Source: Aquidulcibacter paucihalophilus (GTDB lineage Bacteria > Pseudomonadota > Alphaproteobacteria > Caulobacterales > Aquidulcibacteraceae). From it: DNA of 64,000 bases. The notes under the pieces were generated by a model. The model had not been told where the DNA came from and ran no database searches. It saw nothing but the letters and a program-made list of their open reading frames with translations. The position numbers and the translations under genes were made by a program. Positions 8,244-17,704 of the stretch are shown in pieces; the stretch's first letter is position 1; every line of letters begins with the position of its first letter. The stretch lies in assembly GCF_002105465.1 (NCBI RefSeq), contig NZ_NCSQ01000069.1, positions 49,574 to 113,573 of the forward strand. The letters are read 5' to 3'.

Positions 8244-10085
8244 GACCCCAGTGCTCGCCAAACCGGCAGACCCCGTAGCACCGGTTGCACCACCTGGCGT
8301 GATTGAACCCAAACGCACATTGGCGCTGGCCAGACGTGGGTTATCTTGCGGCTCATAAGTTGGCGGAAGGCCACGGGCCAGCTTTTCGAGGCTTGGTGCG
8401 CGCTGGCCAAAACGGCGATGATAAATCCACATATTGCTCATCACACGCTCTGCATAGACGCGGGCTTGGCCATTGGGAGCTGCTTCCATGAACATCAAGG
8501 TGTCTTCGGCACCCTTAACACTCGCACTCCAACGGGTCACATTTCCTGGTCCGGCATTATAGGCCATGAACGTGCGGGTCAGACAGTTTGACACCACGCC
8601 CATCGCCATCATTTTTTCCAGATAGGCTTCGCCCAGAGTGACATTCAATGTGGTATCGTTGAGCAAGCGCGGATTGCTTGCCAAATCCCGACGGCCCGTC
8701 ATCCAAGCGGCCGTTCGCGGCATAACCTGCATCAAACCCCGAGCGCCAGCATAGGATTTTGCATCTGTGTCAAATTTCGATTCTTGACGCATCACGGCCA
8801 GTACAACCGCGCGGTCAAGCACAAATTCGCCACCCACAGGGCGGAATTGGTCGGGGACAGGGTAGAGGGCTGCCAATGCTGCTGCGGATGAGGACTGCGC
8901 GATCCTTTCGGCTACGGGGTCCAAGTTCAAGCTACGAGCCACGGCCAGATAGCCTAAATCGTCCTCGGCCCGCGCCCGGCTCCAACTATTGAAAAGCTCA
9001 GCCTCTGCATCCGAAAGGCGACCCACCTCTTTTAAGGCCGCCGCACGGCGTACCCCTGGATCGGTGCGCATCAATCGCGCTGCGCGATCCCTCTCATCTT
9101 GGGCTTGAGGAATTCGCAATGTATCCCAGCGCCCGAGCCGCGCCAGCGCCAATTGCCCATAAAAGGTCAATGGATTGGAAGCTGCTTGCTCCAAGAATGA
9201 TTGCGTCCTGCCCTTATCACCCAGCTTTTCAGAGGCACGTGCGGCCCAAAATGCCCCCGCAGAGCGCGCCCAATCGTCACTCGCGTTCCAATTGGCAGCT
9301 GCCGTAAACATGGTTTGGGCGGTTGCAAAATCACCTAAGCGATAAGCTGCAAGTCCGCCAATCCAACCAGCTTGGCCTGATTGCGGGCCAGTTACCGCTT
9401 CTCGTGCCATGGCAAGCGCTGTTTCATCATCGCCGACATAAAAGCGCGCGGCCAAGGTATCAATCTGTGCACGATGTGCGCGCGTTGCGCCTTGACCAAT
9501 GGGAACAGGAATAAAGCTTGGTTCACGCACGACTCCCATGGAGCGGCGGGTCGGCACGGGGTCGGGCCGCTTCAGGCGGAAGGGCGTCGGGACTACCCCC
9601 ATGATACGGGCTGCTTGAATGGCATCTTCTTGTGCCGCTTGAGCGCGCTCATACACGGCGCTCGCCCCAGCAACATCACCCCAGCGCTCGAGCCAAGCGG
9701 CCATCGCGGGCAGATCGGGCGGTGCTGCTGGTGAGATTAAGCGTGCGCGTTCCACATGCGGCTTCAGGGTGCCATCGGAAATGGATGGCAAGACAGCCTC
9801 AAGAACAGCTTTTTGATGAGCGGTAGCTGCCGCAAAGGCCTTGCGATAATTGGCTTCATCACTGCTGCTGAGGATATCTGGGCCGGCAACTGTGCCGCGC
9901 AATGCGACAGGCGGTGCAGTCGTCTGCGCGAAGGCTGCCGTCGATAAACAAGCAAAGCCGAGGCAGCTAGCAACCAGAATGGGCCTCACGAAAGCGCGCT
10001 TAAGTCCGCCAATTTGTGTCACGTCACTTTGGGTCAAACCATCTAGGCCCTTCGCCGAAGTGCTTGATAAGCGCTGGAAATCCAT
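8229..10085 (-). CDS. Soluble lytic murein transglycosylase (Slt70-like)
   Basis: 618 residues. The N-terminal part is an α-helical superhelix (U/L domains) and the C-terminal ~170 residues form the SLT domain: MRQESKFDTDAKSYAGARGLMQVMPRTAAWM holds the catalytic Glu (RQES) and the ES-GLMQ-MP-TA motifs, and YNAGPGNVTRW follows. The enzyme cleaves the MurNAc-GlcNAc bond of peptidoglycan with 1,6-anhydro ring formation in the periplasm. The start at 10085 gives an unusually long n-region (about 30 residues) before the hydrophobic core FVRPILVASCLGFACLSTAAFAQ; no good internal start is visible. Monocistronic by context. Confidence 0.9.
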   Translation of the reverse strand: MDFQRLSSTSAKGLDGLTQSDVTQIGGLKRAFVRPILVASCLGFACLSTAAFAQTTAPPVALRGTVAGPDILSSSDEANYRKAFAAATAHQKAVLEAVLPSISDGTLKPHVERARLISPAAPPDLPAMAAWLERWGDVAGASAVYERAQAAQEDAIQAARIMGVVPTPFRLKRPDPVPTRRSMGVVREPSFIPVPIGQGATRAHRAQIDTLAARFYVGDDETALAMAREAVTGPQSGQAGWIGGLAAYRLGDFATAQTMFTAAANWNASDDWARSAGAFWAARASEKLGDKGRTQSFLEQAASNPLTFYGQLALARLGRWDTLRIPQAQDERDRAARLMRTDPGVRRAAALKEVGRLSDAEAELFNSWSRARAEDDLGYLAVARSLNLDPVAERIAQSSSAAALAALYPVPDQFRPVGGEFVLDRAVVLAVMRQESKFDTDAKSYAGARGLMQVMPRTAAWMTGRRDLASNPRLLNDTTLNVTLGEAYLEKMMAMGVVSNCLTRTFMAYNAGPGNVTRWSASVKGAEDTLMFMEAAPNGQARVYAERVMSNMWIYHRRFGQRAPSLEKLARGLPPTYEPQDNPRLASANVRLGSITPGGATGATGSAGLASTGVLSLR

Positions 10086-10168
10086 AAGCTTACCAAACCA
10101 ACTTGCCTACTTGCCCTAACCTTTTTGGTCAGAGGTCCATGACGCCCTCGCCCGACTTACCGAGCATT

Positions 10169-11032
10169 TCAGGCAGAATTGACGCCTTTTGCCTCGTTTC
10201 TGCCCTTGGTGGCAACGCCCAAAGCTGAGATTTCCTGTTCAAATCTTAACAAATCTTGCCAGGCAAGCGCTTTGTCGCGCGGCCTGTTCAACAGATAGGC
10301 TGGCGAAATAAGACATTGGGCATAGATCGATGGTTTTGTGGCCTCCAGCCCAAGGCGATATTCAAACGACCGGGTACGCAATTTCATAATGCCATCGGAC
10401 GTGTTGAGAAGCGTTTGTCCGGTCAGACCGCCCACCATAAGTACCGCTTTGGGGGCCGCAAGCTCGATATGCCGTATCAAGAAGGGGCGGCATAAGGCGA
10501 CTTCCTCGGCGGTTGGATTGCGATTGCCGGGTGGACGCCAAGGTATAAGGCAGGTCAGATAACAATCTTGCTGCAGTGCAAGCCCGATACTGGCTAACAT
10601 TTTCGTGAGTAATTCCCCCTCTGGACCCTGAAACGGCTTGCCGAGTTCATCATCTTCGCGAACGGCAGTTTCCCCGATCACCATGATATCGGCACCAACC
10701 CTACCGCCGGCAAAAACGGTGGTGCGTGCATTGGCCTTTAGCCCGCAGCCATCAAAGCTCTCCAAAGCTTTATAGAGCGCGTCTAAACTCGAGCAGGATT
10801 GGGCCAGCCGTTGAGCTTCAGCAAGCGCATCGACTGGTTTTTTGGCGTTTGTGACGCGCGCGGGCGTGATTTTTGTCTCTGGAGCGGGGGGGGCATTGGC
10901 TTGACGCTGAAAAGCCTGGGTACGTGCCCGCAAGGCGGGACCCAAATCATGCGGCTCGAGTCCTGCCAGTTCCCACCACTGTGCCAAGGCTTGGGCGGCG
11001 GCTTCTACAGTTAAACTTGGGCGTACATGCAT
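10169..11032 (-). CDS. Family 4-like uracil-DNA glycosylase with altered HP motif
   Basis: 287 residues from the ATG at 11032 (MHVRPSLTVEAAAQALAQWW). The frame stays open further upstream only as an antisense of the ETF-QO gene. The UdgA/SPO1-polymerase-like core is clear: DIMVIGETAVREDDELGKPFQGPEGELLTKML (motif A region), IPWRPPGNRNPTAEE, and a C-terminal motif. In family 4 enzymes that last motif reads HPAYLLR; here it is ISPAYLLN, so the His is Ser. Cys residues occur at DGCGLK, LTCLIPW and LCRPF, the usual positions for cluster ligands in this group. A role in removing uracil is inferred from family; activity is uncertain because of the substitution. Confidence 0.8.
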   Translation of the reverse strand: MHVRPSLTVEAAAQALAQWWELAGLEPHDLGPALRARTQAFQRQANAPPAPETKITPARVTNAKKPVDALAEAQRLAQSCSSLDALYKALESFDGCGLKANARTTVFAGGRVGADIMVIGETAVREDDELGKPFQGPEGELLTKMLASIGLALQQDCYLTCLIPWRPPGNRNPTAEEVALCRPFLIRHIELAAPKAVLMVGGLTGQTLLNTSDGIMKLRTRSFEYRLGLEATKPSIYAQCLISPAYLLNRPRDKALAWQDLLRFEQEISALGVATKGRNEAKGVNSA

Positions 11033-11213
11033 GCCTTCAGCATTCCTATCGCAGATTTTGCGGCGGTTTGGGCGCCTAACTGGTCTTGACCTTCGTCCTT
11101 TAAGACCTCGATAAGCATTCGTAAGGCTGATGACAAAGGCAATCTGAAATTTGTCCTCATGCGATAACAGTCTAACTGATCCATGTAGGGCCGAGGCGAA
11201 AAGGGGAGTGACG

Positions 11214-12875
11214 ATGGCTTTTGACGCGATTGAGCGTGAATCGATGGAATATGACGTCCTGATTATCGGGGCTGGACCAGCGGGTTTGGCAGCTGCGATC
11301 CGTTTGAAACAGCTCAATGAAGACTTGGCTGTCGCGGTGCTAGAAAAAGGCGGCGAAGTTGGGGCGCATATTCTCTCGGGCGTTGTTGTCGACCCAAAGG
11401 CTTTGGACGAGCTTTTGCCAGAATGGCGCGATGCGCCAGATCGGCCTTTGACCACACAAGTCGAAAAAGACGAGCTGAAGCTATTGGGGCAAGCGGGTGG
11501 TTTGCCTCTGCCCAATTTCATTATGCCACCCCTCATGAATAATCATGGCAATTTCATTGGCTCTTTGGGCCATGTTTGCCGTTGGCTGGGCACCAAGGCC
11601 GAGGAATTGGGCGTGGAAATCTACCCAGGCTTTGCAGCTGCCGAAGTTGTCTATGATGAGGCGGGTGCGGTCAAAGGCGTGCAAGTGGGCGATATGGGCA
11701 TCACGCGCGAAGGCGAAATGGGGCCGGACTTTACCCCCGGCATCAATATTTTCGCCAAATATACCCTGATCGGGGAAGGTGTCCGTGGTTCATTGGCCAA
11801 GAAAATCATCGCCAAATATGGTCTTGATGACGGCAAAGAGCCGCAAAAATATGGCATTGGCTTAAAGGAAGTTTGGCAAGTCGCGCCCGAGAAGCATAAG
11901 CCCGGTCTTGTGCAACATGCCTTTGGCTGGCCTTTGGATTGGAACACCGGCGGGGGCTCATTCCTCTATCACTGGGGCGATAATCTGGTTTCAGTCGGCT
12001 ATGTGGTGCACCTAAACTATAAGAACCCATGGCTCAGCCCATTTGATGAGTTCCAGCGCTTCAAGCAGCATCCAGATGTCCGCCCAACCTTTGAGGGCGG
12101 CAAGCGCTTGTCCTATGGCGCGCGCGCCATCACCGAAGGCGGCTTGCAATCTGTGCCTAAACTGCCATTCCCGGGCGGGGCGCTCATTGGCTGCTCAGCG
12201 GGCTTTGTGAACGTGCCGCGCATCAAAGGCAGTCATAATGCGATGAAGACCGGCATGCTGGCCGCCGAAACCGTTGCAGCAGCCATTGCTGCCGGTCGAT
12301 CTGGCGATGTGTTGGAAGAGTATCAAGCAGCTTACGAGGCTAGCTGGGTCCATAAGGACCTTCAGCTCGTGCGCAATGTGAAGCCACTTCTCTCAAAGTT
12401 TGGTACGATCGTCGGCCTTGGCCTCGGCGGTATTGATATGTGGTGCACCACATTGTTTGGCGGTTGGTCGCCCTTTGGCACACAAAAACATGGCAAAACC
12501 GACGCCGCCAGCCTGTTGCCTGCTGATCAATGCCCGAAGATTGAGTATCCAAAACCGGATGGTGTTGTGAGTTTCGATAAGTTATCGTCCGTCTTTTTGT
12601 CCAACACCAATCATGAGGAAAACCAGCCAATTCATTTGAAAGTGGCAGACGTGGCGCTGCAAAAGTCGAGTGAATTGGATGTCTTCGCGGGGCCCTCCAA
12701 CCGCTACTGCCCGGCAGGCGTTTATGAGTGGGTTGAAGATGGGGCTGGAAAGCGCTTCCAAATCAATGCGCAGAACTGCGTCCATTGCAAAACCTGCGAT
12801 ATTAAAGACCCCAATCAGAACATCACATGGACCACGCCTCAAGGCGGGGAGGGGCCGATTTATCAAAACATGTAG
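11214..12875 (+). CDS. Electron transfer flavoprotein:ubiquinone oxidoreductase
   Basis: 553 residues from the ATG at 11214, preceded by AAGGGGAG. It passes electrons from reduced ETF (β-oxidation and amino acid dehydrogenases) to ubiquinone at the inner membrane. The FAD motif is DVLIIGAGPAGLAAAIRL. The quinone-site/amphipathic region contains GCSAGFVNVPRIKGSHNAMK. The C-terminal [4Fe-4S] domain has RYCPAGVYEW and NCVHCKTCDIKDPNQNITWTTP, ending at the typical GGEGPIYQNM. Length and motifs are full-size. No etfAB lies in the window. Divergent from the uracil glycosylase. Confidence 0.96.
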   Translation: MAFDAIERESMEYDVLIIGAGPAGLAAAIRLKQLNEDLAVAVLEKGGEVGAHILSGVVVDPKALDELLPEWRDAPDRPLTTQVEKDELKLLGQAGGLPLPNFIMPPLMNNHGNFIGSLGHVCRWLGTKAEELGVEIYPGFAAAEVVYDEAGAVKGVQVGDMGITREGEMGPDFTPGINIFAKYTLIGEGVRGSLAKKIIAKYGLDDGKEPQKYGIGLKEVWQVAPEKHKPGLVQHAFGWPLDWNTGGGSFLYHWGDNLVSVGYVVHLNYKNPWLSPFDEFQRFKQHPDVRPTFEGGKRLSYGARAITEGGLQSVPKLPFPGGALIGCSAGFVNVPRIKGSHNAMKTGMLAAETVAAAIAAGRSGDVLEEYQAAYEASWVHKDLQLVRNVKPLLSKFGTIVGLGLGGIDMWCTTLFGGWSPFGTQKHGKTDAASLLPADQCPKIEYPKPDGVVSFDKLSSVFLSNTNHEENQPIHLKVADVALQKSSELDVFAGPSNRYCPAGVYEWVEDGAGKRFQINAQNCVHCKTCDIKDPNQNITWTTPQGGEGPIYQNM

Positions 12876-12917
12876 GATGGGGCTGAACACAGGCGCGGAT
12901 TGCGATCACATTTCACA

Positions 12918-12943
12918 GGCTGGCCTAAGTCTAGCCCTTGTTT
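12918..12943 (+). terminator. Weak hairpin terminator after ETF-QO
   Basis: A six-base-pair stem (12918-12923 with 12931-12936, one G-T pair) with a seven-base loop is followed by CTTGTTT. It sits 43 bases after the ETF-QO stop. The stem is short, so the call is tentative. Confidence 0.3.
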
Positions 12944-13023
12944 GGTCACGCAATCAGCGCCAGTTTAGTCAGTGACCTATCCACGGTCATTCCATCTATC
13001 CACGCTACCAGCAGGATATTGCC

Positions 13024-14991
13024 ATGCGCCTTAAAGCTGTCCTTTTTGCGACCACCACCATCCTCATGGGCTCCATGCTTACGGTGCCGATGGCTTGGGC
13101 TGCAGCGCCGCCCACCATGGAGCGTACCCCCGATGCGGATAGAGCCAGCGCGATTGCGCGCGAGCGCGCTTATGCGGGCCTCAGCCTTGGCGATGCGATC
13201 CGGCAGGCCTTAATTGACGATGATTTGGAGTTTGCCTTCAAGTCGCTTGCCGCTTTAGGACGGGCCTCTGGGGACAATAGCACCGGCCTTTATTACAGCG
13301 CGATCAGAGCTTTCAGCCAACAAAACTATCAAGACGTCACTGAAACATTACGCGACAGCGATCCCAGCGACATGTTGACAGCAACCCTGGTAGCCTGGGC
13401 TCATGTTGGCCAAGGCCAATGGAACCAAGCGATCAATGCTTGGGAGACCTATGGGGGTGATGGCGAGCGACCGTTCTTCAACGCTTACCGTGCGCTCTTG
13501 GCTGAGCAAAATGGGGATACCAAGGCGGCTTTGGGCTTTTATGCGCAAGCTCAAAAAGTCGGTGAACTCCACTTTGTTCGCGATCTAAGCAAGCGCTATG
13601 TCACTTTGCTGGTCCAGGCTGGTCAAAACGAAAATGCGGTCAAGGTTTTTGACGAGGTCTTCGGTGATCCCAAAGGACTTGACCTGAATGATACCCAATT
13701 TCGCGATACACTAATTGCAGGCAAGCCTGCCGCGCTTTCCAAGCTGTCGCCAGACGCGACCGTTAGCTCTCTCATGAGTAATTATGCCTCGGCCATGATG
13801 GTTGCACGTATGTTGCAGGCCGGCGACGAAAAAGAGGAGTCAGACAAGCCAAATGCGGATGAGTCCGCCGACACCTTAGATGCAGATGCCCTATTTGTGG
13901 GTGACGCTCTTTTGTTACGCACCGCTCTCAAAATTGACGCCACAAACCACAGCGCGCGCTTCATTCTGTCTGAGGTTTTGGGCAATATTGATGAAGACAA
14001 GGCTGCTCTCGCTACCCTCATGCCCATTACATCGGGTGAACGACTGGACGAGGCGCGGCATGCCAAAGCGGCACTGCATTTAAGTCTTGAAGATGCTTCC
14101 AGCGCGAAAGCTTTGCTTGATCAAATTCCAGAACGGCTTCGGGATCGGCGCTGGTGGGATTTGCATGCCACTGCCTTAAGCGCTCGCGGTGATTTCAAAG
14201 GGGCGTTTGAGAGCGCCAGCAAAAGTGTCGCCGTCGCCAACGGCACGGGCGAGTGGGACGAGGACTTAGCACAATTGAGCTTGATGCGCGCCCATTATGA
14301 TCTTGGCCGAACCGCAGAAGCTGTTGAAATCGCTCGTAACTTAGTAAAAAAGTTGAAGCCTGAAAACCCCATTCGGGGCTACGCTGGCCTCTTTCTAACT
14401 GGGGAACCCACAACCCACCGTGAGGGCCTGCCCGCTGCGCGCGATAGCCTGAAGATGATGGGTGCCGATAGCCGGTCTAAAGTATCTTTGGGCAGCGTCT
14501 TGGTGCAATTTCCGACCACGCGTGCCGAGGGCGTTCAATTGCTGCGCGATGCCTTAGAGGAAATGCCGCGTTCGCCAATGTTCATGAATGCCTTGGGCTA
14601 CACATTGGTGGAGTATGACATTGATCTCGATGAAGGCTTCCAATTGCTGTTGAAGGCCTATGAGTTGCGGCCCTATTCAGGGGCCATCACCGACTCTTTA
14701 GGGCGCGCACATTACAAGCTGGGCCAATTGAACGAAGCACAACGCTTGATCGAGAAAGCAGTTGAAATGCGCAAGGACGCGCCAGATCCAGAGATCTACG
14801 ACAATTTGGGCGATGTCTATTGGCACCAAGGCAAGAAAACCGATGCACGCCGGATGTGGAATATGGCTAAGGACTTTGGCGGGCATTATTTTAAGCAAGA
14901 ACAATTGGACGAAAAGCTGAGGTCTGGGTTGAAAGGCCCAGCACCGGTTGAACGCACTGCCCCGGTTGTTGCGGAACCAGGCAGTGTTTAA
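13024..14991 (+). CDS. Exported tetratricopeptide-repeat protein (paralog A)
   Basis: 655 residues starting at an ATG preceded by CAGGA. Residues 1-27 are a signal peptide (…VPMAWAAAP). The rest is helical with degenerate TPRs throughout and an acidic spacer around residue 265-285 (DEKEESDKPNADESADTLDAD). The C-terminal three repeats (LGYTLVEYDIDLDEGFQLLLKAYELRPYSGAITDSLGRAHYKLGQLNEAQ … LGDVYWHQGKKTDAR) closely parallel those of the next gene, which overlaps it by eight bases. A periplasmic or outer-membrane scaffold role is inferred; the partners are unknown. Confidence 0.8.
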   Translation: MRLKAVLFATTTILMGSMLTVPMAWAAAPPTMERTPDADRASAIARERAYAGLSLGDAIRQALIDDDLEFAFKSLAALGRASGDNSTGLYYSAIRAFSQQNYQDVTETLRDSDPSDMLTATLVAWAHVGQGQWNQAINAWETYGGDGERPFFNAYRALLAEQNGDTKAALGFYAQAQKVGELHFVRDLSKRYVTLLVQAGQNENAVKVFDEVFGDPKGLDLNDTQFRDTLIAGKPAALSKLSPDATVSSLMSNYASAMMVARMLQAGDEKEESDKPNADESADTLDADALFVGDALLLRTALKIDATNHSARFILSEVLGNIDEDKAALATLMPITSGERLDEARHAKAALHLSLEDASSAKALLDQIPERLRDRRWWDLHATALSARGDFKGAFESASKSVAVANGTGEWDEDLAQLSLMRAHYDLGRTAEAVEIARNLVKKLKPENPIRGYAGLFLTGEPTTHREGLPAARDSLKMMGADSRSKVSLGSVLVQFPTTRAEGVQLLRDALEEMPRSPMFMNALGYTLVEYDIDLDEGFQLLLKAYELRPYSGAITDSLGRAHYKLGQLNEAQRLIEKAVEMRKDAPDPEIYDNLGDVYWHQGKKTDARRMWNMAKDFGGHYFKQEQLDEKLRSGLKGPAPVERTAPVVAEPGSV

Positions 14992-16792
14992 ACGACTTCA
15001 TCCGTCATTTAGGCGCGCGCTGCTCCTTTCAATCATTCCGCTTTGCCTAGGCGTGTCAGGCGCCCTGGCCCAGAGCCCCAAAAAGGCGGGGGCGGCAACG
15101 GGCGCTAAGCCGGTGGCGTTGAAGCCTGTTGCACCGGTTCTATTGCACCGATCAGAGTCAGACGTGTTTGCATCAACTCTGGCTGGACGTTATGCGCAAG
15201 GTATCAATAATCCGACACTGGCCGCTCAAGCTTGGTCAGGGGCTTTTTTTCGCCGCACATCGGATATGGAGCTTTATCACCGTGCCAGTGCGGCCAATCT
15301 TGAGATTGGTGATCTTGAGATGGTTGCGCGGATGGCAAAAATGGTTGCGCCGGGTCAACGTCCGCCCAAAGCAGTGTTGACTTTGGCCATCGAGGCGCTT
15401 GGACAAGGTCGCTATCAAGATACGATGCGACTTTTGGACGGGCAAAAATTCAGTCCAAGCCTCAGCCAATTTGCCTCCCACCTGCGGGCCTATGCTCTGG
15501 TCGGTCAGGGGCAAAGTCAAAAAGCCATTGAGCTGGCTGCACAACCCACCGGCATTGTTGAGCTTGATGAGGCTGCACTCATGTCGCGGGCCATTCTTTT
15601 GGCGCGGGCGAAACGCTTACAAGAGGCAGTCACCTTGTTTGAAAGGGCGCGCACTCTTGGCCAAGAATCACCTGCTGGCCTTCGCTTCTACAGTCAGCTT
15701 TTGCTGGCAACCGGCGAGAAGGACAAGGCAGAAGCTTTGCTTGTGCCTTTGGCGGGGCGTAGTTCGGTTAAGGGCTCCTCGTTTGATGCGCCGCTTGCAA
15801 ATCTCCGGGCTGGTGAACCCGCTCATGTTGCTCTCAATGCGCAAGATTTTGCGGCAATCGGGATGCTGACTTTGGTCGAGGCAATGGCCGATAGCCGCCC
15901 GCCAACCGAGACTTCTGATCTTTTGTTTCTCTTGGCCTATTTCAATCCGCGTTCAAATGAAGTTGCAGCCGCATTAGGTCAACATTTGGCCACCCATGGT
16001 TATGATGAGTTGGCCGAGCCTTATTTGCAGCGTGTGTCGGCTGACAGCCCAGATTTTGTTGCGGCACGCACAGAGCTTGCTTGGCTGATTTATGGGCGCG
16101 ACCCAAACCGAGCCTTACAAGAGGCACGTTCGCTTGCGACCAAATATCCAAAAAGCTTCGCAGCCATGACTCTTTTGGCTGATATGTTGGCTGCCAATCG
16201 CCTCGATTCAGAAGCTGAAGCAACGTATCATCAATTGATCAAATGGGCGGAAGAGGCCAAATGGTCGCCGGTTGAGATATGGCCTTTGTATTTTGGCCGC
16301 GGGGGTGCCCGCGAACGCCTTGGACGCTGGCCGGAGGCCCTTGCAGACTTGCGTTTGGCAAAAGCTGCCGCGCCTAATCAGCCAAATGTGCTGAACTACC
16401 TCGGCTATGCTCTGGCGGATCGTGGCGAGAACTTAGACGAGGCTGTGACCATGTTGCGGAATGCGATGCGGTTGCGCCCGGGGTCAGGGGCGATTTTGGA
16501 CTCCTATGGGTGGGCGCTTTTCAAAAGCGGACGCCTTGAAGAGGCTGCGACCATTCTTGAGCGGGCGGCGGGGCTTGCCCCAAATCTTGCCGAAGTGGCC
16601 GATCACTTGGGTGACGTTTATTGGCATACGGGGCGACCAGAAGAGGCGCGCCTTGAATGGCAGCGCGCCCTGTCTCTAAATCCAACCGAAGAACAAACAA
16701 AGGCGCTCGAGACAAAACTCGCCAATGGGCTTCCGCCAGACCCCAACCGTGCCGCCGATGCAGCCATTTTGGCTCAAACCAAGTCAAATTGA
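14984..16792 (+). CDS. Exported tetratricopeptide-repeat protein (paralog B)
   Basis: 602 residues from a GTG at 14984, inside the last codons of paralog A. This start is preferred because it is followed at once by a signal peptide (MFKRLHPSFRRALLLSIIPLCLGVSGALA) and preceded by GGAACCAGG; a TTG at 14948 would extend the protein by 12 residues. TPRs fill the mature protein. The last ~110 residues hold the best repeats: LGYALADRGENLDEAVTMLRNAMRLRPGSGAILDSYGWALFKSGRLEEA and LGDVYWHTGRPEEARLEWQRAL. A TPR gene before ispE is a recurring arrangement in alphaproteobacteria. Function unknown. Confidence 0.82.
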   Translation: MFKRLHPSFRRALLLSIIPLCLGVSGALAQSPKKAGAATGAKPVALKPVAPVLLHRSESDVFASTLAGRYAQGINNPTLAAQAWSGAFFRRTSDMELYHRASAANLEIGDLEMVARMAKMVAPGQRPPKAVLTLAIEALGQGRYQDTMRLLDGQKFSPSLSQFASHLRAYALVGQGQSQKAIELAAQPTGIVELDEAALMSRAILLARAKRLQEAVTLFERARTLGQESPAGLRFYSQLLLATGEKDKAEALLVPLAGRSSVKGSSFDAPLANLRAGEPAHVALNAQDFAAIGMLTLVEAMADSRPPTETSDLLFLLAYFNPRSNEVAAALGQHLATHGYDELAEPYLQRVSADSPDFVAARTELAWLIYGRDPNRALQEARSLATKYPKSFAAMTLLADMLAANRLDSEAEATYHQLIKWAEEAKWSPVEIWPLYFGRGGARERLGRWPEALADLRLAKAAAPNQPNVLNYLGYALADRGENLDEAVTMLRNAMRLRPGSGAILDSYGWALFKSGRLEEAATILERAAGLAPNLAEVADHLGDVYWHTGRPEEARLEWQRALSLNPTEEQTKALETKLANGLPPDPNRAADAAILAQTKSN

Positions 16793-16799
16793 GTCTTTG

Positions 16800-17666
16800 A
16801 TGTCGTTGTATTTTGCTCCTGCCAAACTCAATCTGACATTGAGGGTCGGGCCGCCGCAAGCCGATGGTCGACATCCGCTCGATAGCTTGGTCTGCTTCAC
16901 AACCCGTCTTGGCGATCAGATTTCGGTGCAACCCGCATCAGATTTGAAGCTTGAGATCGTCGGGCCATTTGCCGAAGGTTTGAGCTTGGGGCCAGAAAAT
17001 CTCGTGTGCCGCGCAGCCCAAATCCTGGCTGATGCGGTCGGAGAGCCTGCAAAGGCGCACATCGTCTTGATCAAAAATCTACCAATTGCTTCGGGCATTG
17101 GGGGTGGCTCTGCGGATGCCGCTGCAACTATGCTTGCCTTGAATAGCTATTGGGGCCTTGCGTTCTCGCAAAAGGAGCTATTGGGTTTTGGGGCGCACTT
17201 GGGGGCAGATGTTCCTGCTTGCCTCATGGGACAGCCGGTTCATATGACGGGGACGGGCGAAACTCTGGCGGCGGTCGGACCATTAGCCACGATGGGGGTA
17301 GTCTTGGTCAATCCGGGCATCGCCTGTCCCACTGGACCTGTGTATCGCGCCTATGACGCCTTGGGGGCAGGGCCGCCTTTGGCTGTCGAGCCGATAGCAG
17401 ACATAAGCTCTCCTGACAGCTTACTGGATTATCTTGCCGCTATGCCTAATGATTTAGAGCAAGCCGCGATCAGCCTTGTGCCAGAAATTGCCGATGCTTT
17501 GGCCGCTTTAGCCGCGAGCCCCAATGTGCGCTTTGTCCGCATGTCTGGTTCCGGCGCTACTTGTTTCGGGCTTTATGACGACCTAGCGGCAGCGCAAGCA
17601 GCGAAGAAATTTATTCAACAAGGCCTTGCCAATCGCGGCTTTTGGGTTGAGGCAGATCGTATCTAA
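16800..17666 (+). CDS. ispE: 4-diphosphocytidyl-2-C-methyl-D-erythritol kinase
   Basis: IspE phosphorylates CDP-methylerythritol with ATP, the fourth step of the MEP isoprenoid pathway. 288 residues from ATG 16800, giving the canonical opening FAPAKLNLTLRV. The GHMP-kinase ATP loop is LPIASGIGGGSADAAATM (~95-112), and VRMSGSGATCFGLY near the C-terminus is the third GHMP motif. Length is typical. It begins seven bases after the TPR gene, so it is the third gene of that unit, and a glutathione transferase follows 38 bases later. Confidence 0.95.
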   Translation: MSLYFAPAKLNLTLRVGPPQADGRHPLDSLVCFTTRLGDQISVQPASDLKLEIVGPFAEGLSLGPENLVCRAAQILADAVGEPAKAHIVLIKNLPIASGIGGGSADAAATMLALNSYWGLAFSQKELLGFGAHLGADVPACLMGQPVHMTGTGETLAAVGPLATMGVVLVNPGIACPTGPVYRAYDALGAGPPLAVEPIADISSPDSLLDYLAAMPNDLEQAAISLVPEIADALAALAASPNVRFVRMSGSGATCFGLYDDLAAAQAAKKFIQQGLANRGFWVEADRI

Positions 17667-17704
17667 TCAGTGTGGATGGACCACAGCCTTGGGGAGGGGC
17701 CTTT

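Noticed and set aside
11033..11536. N-terminal 168 codons in frame with the uracil-glycosylase gene
   Set aside because: They run antisense to the well-supported ETF-QO gene and are low-complexity Ser/Arg sequence; the conserved protein begins at 11032.
12970..13010. Two CTATCCACG copies before the TPR gene as DnaA boxes
   Set aside because: Last base and first base differ from the consensus and the gene has no replication link.
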